Part shown: positions 54,023 through 60,407 of the stretch, in pieces
Position numbering within the stretch: the stretch's first letter is position 1
Layout: every line of letters begins with the position of its first letter
Source of the DNA: Chryseobacterium soli
GTDB lineage: Bacteria; Bacteroidota; Bacteroidia; Flavobacteriales; Weeksellaceae
Reading direction: 5' to 3'
NCBI RefSeq assembly: GCF_000737705.1
Contig: NZ_JPRH01000004.1
Location: forward strand, 372,001 to 436,000
DNA: 64,000 bases
Program-made: the position numbers and the translations under genes
Notes under the pieces: generated by a model
What the model was told of the DNA's origin: nothing
Databases searched by the model: none
What the model saw: only the letters and a program-made list of their open reading frames with translations

Positions 54023-55108
54023 TTATTGCCAAGGATCATGTTCTGCTTTTTTAATCAGATTAAGGAGGATATTTTCTGTAGATTCCTGACTGAAAGAATG
54101 GAGTGACTGTCCTGCCCAAATGCTGACAAAATCAGCATTTTCATTTAATTTGGCTGCTTTTCGAAGTCCGGCAGTGAGCTTATTCTGATAGGGATAAGGA
54201 AGGATGTACTGTGTGGAATCAATGGCTATCATAAAGGCATTCTGAACTCCTCTCGCATATCTCCCCGAAAAGCTTTTGGTTAAAATGATGTCATTCTCTT
54301 TTGCGCTTCTCAGTCTTTCTTTTTCAAATTCCTTCAATGCGCTTTCCACAGACCCTAACAATAAACTGCCTATCTGAAACCCCTGTGCTCCCAGAGTTTT
54401 GGCTGCCAGCAAAGTTTTACCATCATAAATTCCTCCCGCATACAGAAGAGGAACGTTTACCGTATCATACACTTGTGACAGCAGGGACAATCCTCCAATC
54501 TGAGGGATATTTTCACTGGTGAAACTTCCTCTGTGCCCTCCGGCTTCAATTCCCTGAACACAAATAATATCGATCCCGGATTTTTCTAATATCATGGCTT
54601 CTTCAACAGATGTACAGGTTCCGATAAGGATGGTTTCATTATTTTTCAACTTCTGAATGCTTTGCTGATCCAGATTACCAAAAGTAAAACTTACTATTTT
54701 GCAGTTTTCTGAAATAAGAGCATCTATCTGATCATGATAGCTGTTGATCTTCAGGGTATCTATTTCCGGAAGATCAACATTCATATGATGATCCGCTGCC
54801 AGTTGTTCTATGAACCTTTTAGTTTCAGCATATTGAGCTCTTAACGAATCTGTGATTTCAGGAATTTCATTAACAAAAATATTGACGGCAAATTTTTTAT
54901 CCGTTAACTGCTTTGTTGCACGAATTGCTCCTATACAATCATCAACAGACAGATCTCCTAGTGGTAAGGAACCGAGACAGCCTGCTTTGGATGCTGCAGC
55001 GGCCATTGCCGGGGTACTCACTCCAAACATGGGTGCCTGAATCACCGGATATTGGGTTTCCAACAAATTGGTCACCTGATTTTTCCAATTGATTGTTGTA
55101 TCCTTCAT
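54023..55108 (-). CDS. Nitronate monooxygenase-like FMN enzyme
   Basis: 361 residues. TIM-barrel features: Q-A-P-M-F-G-V-S-T-P at the start, A-G-C-L-G-S-L-P-L, the conserved C-V-Q-G-I-E-A-G-G-H-R-G-S-F (FMN and catalytic His region), and Y-A-G-G-I-Y-D-G and F-Q-I-G-S-L-L-L-G phosphate-binding loops. The family oxidises alkyl nitronates to carbonyl and nitrite using O2. It is on the minus strand between the two peptide cassettes with its own leader region. A role in peptide maturation is not suggested by its family; more likely it is a bystander that entered or stayed between the duplicated cassettes. Confidence 0.9.
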   Translation of the reverse strand: MKDTTINWKNQVTNLLETQYPVIQAPMFGVSTPAMAAAASKAGCLGSLPLGDLSVDDCIGAIRATKQLTDKKFAVNIFVNEIPEITDSLRAQYAETKRFIEQLAADHHMNVDLPEIDTLKINSYHDQIDALISENCKIVSFTFGNLDQQSIQKLKNNETILIGTCTSVEEAMILEKSGIDIICVQGIEAGGHRGSFTSENIPQIGGLSLLSQVYDTVNVPLLYAGGIYDGKTLLAAKTLGAQGFQIGSLLLGSVESALKEFEKERLRSAKENDIILTKSFSGRYARGVQNAFMIAIDSTQYILPYPYQNKLTAGLRKAAKLNENADFVSIWAGQSLHSFSQESTENILLNLIKKAEHDPWQ

Positions 55109-55351
55109 CTTAATAAATTGTAATTGTTGTCACACAAAATTATCATTAATTTCACATCTTTAGAAAGGATAGTAAATGATTATTATTAGTTTTTCATTAT
55201 CGAAAATTTAGTCTGCTATCATAGGGAAATAATTTTTAAGCCATGGTTGTGCATTGCAGTACCAGCCCGATTTTTGAATGAAATTATTTATTTAAAAAGT
55301 ACTTTATCATTATTTATTTACACATTTATCCTAACAAAGTGACATAATATT

Positions 55352-55395
55352 AATTATTTTCATTACTTTAGTGAATACTAACTCACTAAAAATCA
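55352..55395 (+). promoter_or_regulatory. Peptide-cassette promoter and 5' leader, copy 2
   Basis: 44-base block ending 5 bases before the ATG of peptide 3. AATTATTTT, TACTTTAG, then ACTAACTCACTAAAAATCA: the last 18 bases are identical to copy 1 at 53536-53580, and most of the upstream part matches too. The rest of the 292-base gap is AT-rich without a gene. Confidence 0.6.
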
Positions 55396-55400
55396 AAACA

Positions 55401-55598
55401 ATGAAAAGTTTACTTTTACAAAGCGGAAAAAAACTGAGTAAAAAAGAATTAAAAACGATTGCAGGAGGAATGCTGGATTGTATGCAGCCTGTTCTATGCA
55501 CTCCCGATTATCCTTGCGAAACATACCCTCCGGATGATCCAAGAGCATGTACGCTTATTTCATCAGGATGTGCCCAGAAAATATGCAGACCTCAATAA
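55401..55598 (+). CDS. Double-glycine leader peptide, bacteriocin-like (peptide 3)
   Basis: 65 residues from ATG 55401 (an upstream ATG at 55371 would be inside the promoter block). Leader residues 1-23: S-G9-K-K-L-S-K-K-E-L17-K-T-I-A-G22-G23, in register with peptides 1 and 2. The core of 42 residues has six Cys (27, 33, 39, 50, 57, 62); it shares C27 and the C-T-L-I-S-S-G-C-A-Q-K-I-C-R-P ending, but has a Pro-rich insertion of about 15 residues (P-D-Y-P-C-E-T-Y-P-P-D-D-P) between them. The extra pair of cysteines suggests a further disulfide. It ends at a terminator of the same stem as cassette 1. Confidence 0.87.
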   Translation: MKSLLLQSGKKLSKKELKTIAGGMLDCMQPVLCTPDYPCETYPPDDPRACTLISSGCAQKICRPQ

Positions 55599-55622
55599 TT
55601 TTTAGCACCATACAATTTTAAT

Positions 55623-55649
55623 AATACCATTCTTATTTAGAATGGTATT
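55623..55649. terminator. Terminator of peptide cassette 2
   Basis: AATACCATTC/GAATGGTATT stem with a 7-base loop, 24 bases after the stop. Same stem bases as the terminator of cassette 1, with a different loop. Confidence 0.8.
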
Positions 55650-55655
55650 GTATTT

Positions 55656-56732
55656 TCAGGAAACTGTCTGGCTAACAAGTTCTACTTCCCATTTTCCGTT
55701 TTTGTATTCTACAGTATAATCACTGAATGAACCACTGCCCCATTTGTTAATATAAAATGTATTCGGATCTTTTTTGTCTTTTTTAATTTTTGAAATCCCG
55801 AAATCGAAAACATCTGTAATTTTAATATAACCGGTTTGCCGATTTTTATCTTCCGGAGAAAACAGCACCCTATATTCAGTAGGATTTATCTGGTGAAAAT
55901 AATCACAGTCGCTTTTAAAAACTTCAAAATAATAAGGCATTTTTTTAAAATCAAGTGTCGTGGCATAAGTTGGCAACAGCATCTGATACAGTTCACTGAA
56001 TTTATTTTTTTCAGATGTAAACATAGGATTCTGGTCATTAAAATCATCGGTCCCGTCTCCATCTGTATCTTTATTGTTTGGGTTTAGCCCAAAACTTTCT
56101 TCAAAAATATCATTGTACCCGTCATGATCAGAATCTTTTATCAGATCTTTTAAACTGATTGTAAACAGTTTGCCATCCTCAAGAGCTGAATAATCATCAT
56201 GCCCGGGAAGGCCGGGAACTTTTATAATTTGCACCAGACTCCCTTCCACCTGCAGAAATCCATCTTTAATAATGGGTGCTGCCTGAATTTCATTAAGATA
56301 ATAATGACTAAAACTTAATCCTAAGAAATAAGCAGAAGGCTGATTATTTTCAATTTTCAGCAGCCAATATCCTAAATTATTTCTTCCTAACGCATACTGA
56401 GTATTCCCTAATTCCTGTTTTCCAAAACATAGAAACTGCTCTGAAAATTTATCTTTAAAAAGCTTATAGTCTATATCGTAAGTATTTTTTGCTTTCTCAT
56501 ACATTCTCCATTTGCTCTCATGGGCATATACACTGTCCTGTTTAAAACTTCTGAATTTTTTAAGGGTAGTGATCGTTAAGTAATTCACTTTTTCGTCAAG
56601 AATCTGTTTTGCCGTATAAGGTTTCTTTTCTATATAATTATTCTTTTCTGCTTCTTTAATAAAACATCGGTCTTCAATTGTCTTTGAACATGAAAGGGCT
56701 GTTAAAACAGCAAGGAGATACAGTGGTTTCAT
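55656..56732 (-). CDS. Lipoprotein with calcium-type Asp repeats, function unknown
   Basis: 358 residues from the ATG at 56732 (the 13 codons before it contain no signal and cross the ychF terminator). Lipobox T-A-L-S-C near residue 15, so it is lipid-anchored. Midway there are two Asp-rich loops, D-S-D-H-D-G-Y-N-D and D-T-D-G-D-G-T-D-D, spaced by F-G-L-N-P-N-N-K, in the manner of thrombospondin type 3 or dockerin-like calcium repeats. The rest is beta-rich and unrecognised. Minus strand, convergent with peptide cassette 2. Confidence 0.8.
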   Translation of the reverse strand: MKPLYLLAVLTALSCSKTIEDRCFIKEAEKNNYIEKKPYTAKQILDEKVNYLTITTLKKFRSFKQDSVYAHESKWRMYEKAKNTYDIDYKLFKDKFSEQFLCFGKQELGNTQYALGRNNLGYWLLKIENNQPSAYFLGLSFSHYYLNEIQAAPIIKDGFLQVEGSLVQIIKVPGLPGHDDYSALEDGKLFTISLKDLIKDSDHDGYNDIFEESFGLNPNNKDTDGDGTDDFNDQNPMFTSEKNKFSELYQMLLPTYATTLDFKKMPYYFEVFKSDCDYFHQINPTEYRVLFSPEDKNRQTGYIKITDVFDFGISKIKKDKKDPNTFYINKWGSGSFSDYTVEYKNGKWEVELVSQTVS

Positions 56733-56756
56733 CGTTAAAATTTTTCTTGTGAATGC

Positions 56757-56790
56757 AAAAAACGCTCCCAAAAAGATGGAAGCGTTTTTT
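56757..56790 (-). terminator. Terminator of ychF
   Basis: AAAAAACGCTtCC-type stem: AAAACGCTCCC/GGAAGCGTTTT with a short loop and a run of six T in the minus direction; 23 bases after the ychF stop. Confidence 0.85.
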
Positions 56791-56812
56791 TATATACGAA
56801 CTTTAATATTTC

Positions 56813-57904
56813 TTATACGTTGAATCTGAAGTGCATGATGTCACCATCCTGAACGATGTATTCTTTACCTTCTACAGAAAGTTTTCCAGCTTCTTTGATC
56901 TTTATTTCAGAACCATATGTTACATAGTCTGCATATTTGATTACTTCTGCACGGATAAATCCTTTTTCGAAATCAGTGTGAATAACACCAGCTGCCTGAG
57001 GAGCGGTCCATCCCTGTCCGATCGTCCATGCTCTTACTTCTTTTACTCCTGCCGTAAAGTACGTCTGAAGTTTCAATAAGTCGTATGCTTTTCTGATCAA
57101 ACGGTTTACTCCCGGTTCTTCAAGGCCTAATTCTTCAAGGAAGATCTGTCTTTCCTCGAAAGAGTCCAGTTCGTTGATGTCTGCTTCAATCTGAGCAGCT
57201 AATACTACTACTTCAGCACCTTCTTTTGCAGCCATTTCCTCAATCTTTCCGATCCACTCGTTTCCGTTTTTGATTGAATTTTCATCTACATTACAAACGT
57301 AAAGTACCGGCTTATTGGTTAAAAGCTGAACATCTCCGATAAGCGACTTTGCAAAGTCGTCCATTGGAAATTCTCTTGCATTTTTACCGTCTTCTAAAAA
57401 TTTCTCAAGATTCTGAAGAATTTCGTACGTCAAAAGATCGTCTTTCTTTCCCGATTTAATGAATTTTTTAGCTTTATCAACAGCTTTTCCTACCGTTTCA
57501 AGGTCTTTCAGCTGTAGTTCAATATCAATAATTTCTTTATCACGTATCGGATCTACAGAACCTTCTACGTGGATGATATTTCCGTTGTCGAAACATCTCA
57601 ATACATGGATGATCGCTTCACACTCCCGGATATTGGCCAGGAACTGGTTTCCCAATCCTTCTCCTTTGCTGGCTCCTTTTACAAGACCTGCAATATCCAC
57701 GATTTCAACCACAGCCGGTAACACTCTCTCTGGGTTTACTAATTTTTCTAATTCAAACAATCTTTGATCAGGAACAGATACCGTTCCCAAGTTAGGTTCG
57801 ATTGTACAGAAAGGATAGTTTGCTGATTGAGCTTTTGCGTTGCTCAAACAGTTAAAAAGAGTTGATTTACCTACATTTGGCAAGCCTACGATTCCACATT
57901 TCAT
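56813..57904 (-). CDS. ychF: Redox-regulated ATPase YchF (Obg-family)
   Basis: 363 residues, normal length. G1 loop G-L-P-N-V-G-K-S-T (7-15), G3 D-I-A-G-L-V-K-G-A, and N-x-x-D-type G4 replaced in the ATP-specific form; C-terminal TGS domain with F-T-A-G-V-K-E-V-R-A-W and G-F-I-R-A-E-V. YchF binds ATP in preference to GTP, associates with ribosomes and affects oxidative stress response. Own promoter and terminator. Confidence 0.97.
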   Translation of the reverse strand: MKCGIVGLPNVGKSTLFNCLSNAKAQSANYPFCTIEPNLGTVSVPDQRLFELEKLVNPERVLPAVVEIVDIAGLVKGASKGEGLGNQFLANIRECEAIIHVLRCFDNGNIIHVEGSVDPIRDKEIIDIELQLKDLETVGKAVDKAKKFIKSGKKDDLLTYEILQNLEKFLEDGKNAREFPMDDFAKSLIGDVQLLTNKPVLYVCNVDENSIKNGNEWIGKIEEMAAKEGAEVVVLAAQIEADINELDSFEERQIFLEELGLEEPGVNRLIRKAYDLLKLQTYFTAGVKEVRAWTIGQGWTAPQAAGVIHTDFEKGFIRAEVIKYADYVTYGSEIKIKEAGKLSVEGKEYIVQDGDIMHFRFNV

Positions 57905-57933
57905 AATGAAACTATTTAATATTTAAAGGTCCG

Positions 57934-57941
57934 CAAAGATA
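57934..57941 (-). promoter_or_regulatory. -7 box of ychF
   Basis: TATCTTTG on the minus strand, 29 bases before the ychF ATG. Confidence 0.5.
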
Positions 57942-57970
57942 GTGATTTTAAAGGGAGTTTCATAATAAAA

Positions 57971-57998
57971 AAAATCTGCCGTTGATGTGGCAGATTTT
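57971..57998 (-). terminator. Terminator of the ferritin gene
   Basis: AAAATCTGCC/GGCAGATTTT stem with an 8-base loop and a T-rich tail in the minus direction; 21 bases after the ferritin stop. Confidence 0.85.
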
Positions 57999-58018
57999 AT
58001 TCATTTTAGTTTTAGGTT

Positions 58019-58570
58019 CTAAGGATTGGCTCCTGTAGCCTCTTGTGCTAATGGGGCATCATCAGGAGCTTCCTGTAATGTTTTATCTAATGTAAATAAA
58101 GATTCATCTGTGGCTCTGTCTCCGCCTGCAATTTTTAATTTATCAATTAGATTGGACGCTAATGTTTCTTCTTCGATCTGTTCCTGAACAAACCACTGCA
58201 TGAAATTCCAGGTTGCCCAGTCTTTTTCTGCCAGCGACATATCTACGATCTGATAAATGGAAGTGGTATTATCCACTTCATGTTTAAAAACCCCGTCAAA
58301 ACATTCTGTTAGGGATTCAGGATCTTTCGGAGGAGCCGGAATCGCATCTACCTTAGGTTTTCCGCCTCTGTTGAGTACATATTCCATGAATTTAATGGAG
58401 TGATTTCTTTCTTCCTGTGAATGCCTGTAAAGGAAATTGGCGATTCCCTGATAACCTTTGTCGTCTGCCCATATTCCATACGATAAGAAGGTATGAGAGG
58501 CAAGAATTTCTTTGTTCATTTGGTCACTTAATGCTTTTTCCAAGGTTGGGGAAAGTCTGTTCGTATTCAT
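58019..58570 (-). CDS. Ferritin (non-haem)
   Basis: 183 residues. Four-helix ferritin domain with ferroxidase-type ligands: E in Q-M-N-K-E-I-L-A-S-H, E-E-R-N-H in S-Q-E-E-R-N-H-S-I-K-F, E in F-K-H-E-V-D-N-T, and Q-E-Q-I-E-E-E in the last helix. It oxidises and stores iron in a 24-subunit shell in the cytoplasm. The C-terminal tail (about 160-183: D-K-T-L-Q-E-A-P-D-D-A-P) is longer than in E. coli FtnA. Alone, with its own terminator, between ychF and a regulatory gene block. Confidence 0.93.
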   Translation of the reverse strand: MNTNRLSPTLEKALSDQMNKEILASHTFLSYGIWADDKGYQGIANFLYRHSQEERNHSIKFMEYVLNRGGKPKVDAIPAPPKDPESLTECFDGVFKHEVDNTTSIYQIVDMSLAEKDWATWNFMQWFVQEQIEEETLASNLIDKLKIAGGDRATDESLFTLDKTLQEAPDDAPLAQEATGANP

Positions 58571-58780
58571 AAAAGTATATTTTTTGTGTGATTATGAATA
58601 GTATGATGCAAAAATGATTCCGATAAGATTATTAATTTTAATTAAAACAATAAAACATAGTTTATAATAAACTGATATTCATTAATTTGAATTGATAATT
58701 TATAGTTATTCTAAAATAATAAATCCAATTTTCTAATAACCGATGGTTCAAGCATCAGAAAAGTTTAAAAGAACAATAAA

Positions 58781-59128
58781 TTAAGCCGGAAACAATTTCC
58801 TCCATTTATGAATTGTATTCCGGCTCATTTTAAAGTGACCTGCTAATTCTGTATTATTGAGTTTGTGTTTTTTCTGAAAATCTAATATCTGCAGTACTGC
58901 CGCTTTATCATAAGAACGGTGTTTTTGGCTTGGTCCTCTTTTCCCATTTATGTTTTTACCAAAAATAATTTCATTAACAGTAATAACATCCAGCATAGTA
59001 AGCTCCTTTTTGGAAAGAATATAATGACACGCTGTTCTTTTATCCGGATAACGGGTATTAATCATATCCAGATAAATTCTTTTATAGTTGGGCGTCCGTC
59101 TGTTGTCTGTTATTTTTTTTGATTCCAC
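58781..59128 (-). CDS. Small helix-turn-helix protein, transposase-N-like (HTH pair, second)
   Basis: 115 residues starting at a GTG (59128), with an in-frame stop shortly upstream. The N-terminal half is helical (Y-K-R-I-Y-L-D-M-I-N-T-R-Y). The C-terminal half holds a helix-turn-helix of the IS3-orfA/Sp. type: L-A-G-H-F-K-M-S-R-N-T-I-H-K-W. Similar short proteins are frequent in Chryseobacterium and Elizabethkingia, often in pairs, and get labelled transposase or HTH protein. No catalytic transposase domain and no inverted repeats were found, so it is more likely a DNA-binding protein. It begins 25 bases after the stop of the other HTH gene. Confidence 0.78.
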   Translation of the reverse strand: MESKKITDNRRTPNYKRIYLDMINTRYPDKRTACHYILSKKELTMLDVITVNEIIFGKNINGKRGPSQKHRSYDKAAVLQILDFQKKHKLNNTELAGHFKMSRNTIHKWRKLFPA

Positions 59129-59153
59129 TTTTGGTTTACCATATTATTATTAA

Positions 59154-59585
59154 TCACTTATATTTAAGGAGCCATTTATATAGTGTCGTTTTTGGAATGT
59201 TATATTCTTCAATAATCTCTTTTTTAGATTTTTCTCCGGAGGAAATGAGTTCTAATATAAATGCTATTATTTCTTTAGTATATAAGCTCTTTCTGAACTG
59301 CGGCAGTACAAACTTCCGTGGTCCCTTTTCATTCTTAATATTCCCATTTCTTCTTCTCTGAGGAGAATATAAAATTAAGTGGTGGGAGTAAAGCCTAAAG
59401 AAATCATATTCTAATAATTTGCTCCATTTCAAAAGTATATCAGTAGAAAGGTTTTCCTGAGCGAACATTTCTTTCAATTCTGATTCAAAACAATTAAAAA
59501 AACGACATGCCCGGTCAATGTCCATAGCTACTTCCTCGAAACGGCAATGTATTAATCTTCCGACGTGTATATCTTTGAAATTCAA
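59154..59585 (-). CDS. Helix-turn-helix protein, transposase-N-like (HTH pair, first)
   Basis: 143 residues if a TTG at 59585 is the start; this is the first candidate after the stop of the preceding gene at 59587. An ATG at 59630 would add 15 residues but overlap the end of that gene by 44 bases. Sequence: H-V-G-R-L-I-H-C-R-F-E-E-V then a first HTH-like part (D-I-D-R-A-C-R-F-F-N-C-F-E-S-E), a middle K-W-S-K-L-L-E-Y-D-F-F-R-L-Y-S-H-H-L, and a C-terminal second HTH (I-I-E-E-Y-N-I-P-K-T-T-L-Y-K-W). Same family type as its neighbour. No DDE transposase is nearby. Its role is unknown. Confidence 0.75.
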   Translation of the reverse strand: MNFKDIHVGRLIHCRFEEVAMDIDRACRFFNCFESELKEMFAQENLSTDILLKWSKLLEYDFFRLYSHHLILYSPQRRRNGNIKNEKGPRKFVLPQFRKSLYTKEIIAFILELISSGEKSKKEIIEEYNIPKTTLYKWLLKYK

Positions 59586-59586
59586 A

Positions 59587-60294
59587 TTAATTGCAGGCAA
59601 TAGATGATGTTGATAATACGCCGGAATCATTTACGGTTATTTTGTAGCAGCTTCCATTGGGTGATTTCAGAATCATAATATCAGAAATGTTTTTCCACTG
59701 CAGCTTTCCTGTCAATGAGGTTGTATTACCATTTAAAGCCATAATCTGACCATTAGTTCCTGTCTCAGCAGGGAAACTATAGGTAGATTGTGTTGTCCCG
59801 GATATACTGTTAGCCGTAAACTGTATTCCATTCGTTGTATTGGTCTCTACTTTGGCCGAAGCGCCTGATGCATTACCCACTTCCATTCTTGAATAAGGGT
59901 TAGAACCTGTACTCTGTCCCCAAAAACTAGTAGAGGCAGTAGTAGTCTGGCTTATAAAAGCTGTAATTCCTGCATTAAATTGTAAAACAGATATCCCATT
60001 TGCATCTTTTACGACAAAATTACCTGCTCCTTTCCCGATTCCCAATAAAGAATATTCTGTTGCGGCAGAAAGACTGCTGTTATTGGCAATACTCATGGTT
60101 GTAGTTGGGCTGCCTGCTAAATCATTTTTATAATTGGTCAGCTCATAAAATAACCCTGTAGAAGCATCCTGATATTTGGAAGAAAAGTTTCCATTAACAT
60201 CTAACATTTTCTGTGGGTTGCTGGTATTAATTCCTACCTGTGAAAATAAAATCTGCAAACTGAAACAGCATAAAAGCATTGTCATTTTTTTCAT
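59587..60294 (-). CDS. Secreted repeat-like protein of unknown function
   Basis: 235 residues from ATG 60294 (the frame opens 8 codons earlier but the signal peptide starts M-K-K-M-T-M-L-L-C-C). After cleavage at F-S-Q the protein starts V-G-I-N-T-S-N-P-Q-K-M-L-D-V-N-G, a motif seen in many exported Flavobacteriia proteins with trimeric, tail-fibre-like folds. The rest is rich in Ser, Thr, Asn and Gly, with no recognisable domain, and a C-terminal Cys pair (N-G-S-C, S-S-I-A-C). It has a strong promoter at 60316-60346 and is followed directly by the HTH pair. Confidence 0.78.
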   Translation of the reverse strand: MKKMTMLLCCFSLQILFSQVGINTSNPQKMLDVNGNFSSKYQDASTGLFYELTNYKNDLAGSPTTTMSIANNSSLSAATEYSLLGIGKGAGNFVVKDANGISVLQFNAGITAFISQTTTASTSFWGQSTGSNPYSRMEVGNASGASAKVETNTTNGIQFTANSISGTTQSTYSFPAETGTNGQIMALNGNTTSLTGKLQWKNISDIMILKSPNGSCYKITVNDSGVLSTSSIACN

Positions 60295-60315
60295 TCTAAA
60301 AGTATTTTTATGTTG

Positions 60316-60346
60316 CAAACCTAAGCGTGAATATCTTACTTTACAA
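60316..60346 (-). promoter_or_regulatory. Promoter of the secreted protein/HTH pair run
   Basis: Minus strand TTG (60344-60346), 20-base spacer, TAGGTTTG (60316-60323), a full match to TAnnTTTG with a proper -33 TTG; about 22 bases before the ATG at 60294. Confidence 0.65.
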
Positions 60347-60407
60347 CAAAAGTGTTTTAGAAATCATGAATAAATAAAGAGAAAAACACTACACAATCAA
60401 TTAAAAA

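Noticed and set aside
54023..55108. Peptide-modifying enzyme for the flanking peptides
   Set aside because: The sequence is a standard nitronate monooxygenase on the opposite strand; nothing ties it to peptide maturation.
58781..59630. Insertion sequence
   Set aside because: The HTH genes look like transposase N-domains, but there is no catalytic DDE domain, no terminal inverted repeats and no target duplication that I can see.
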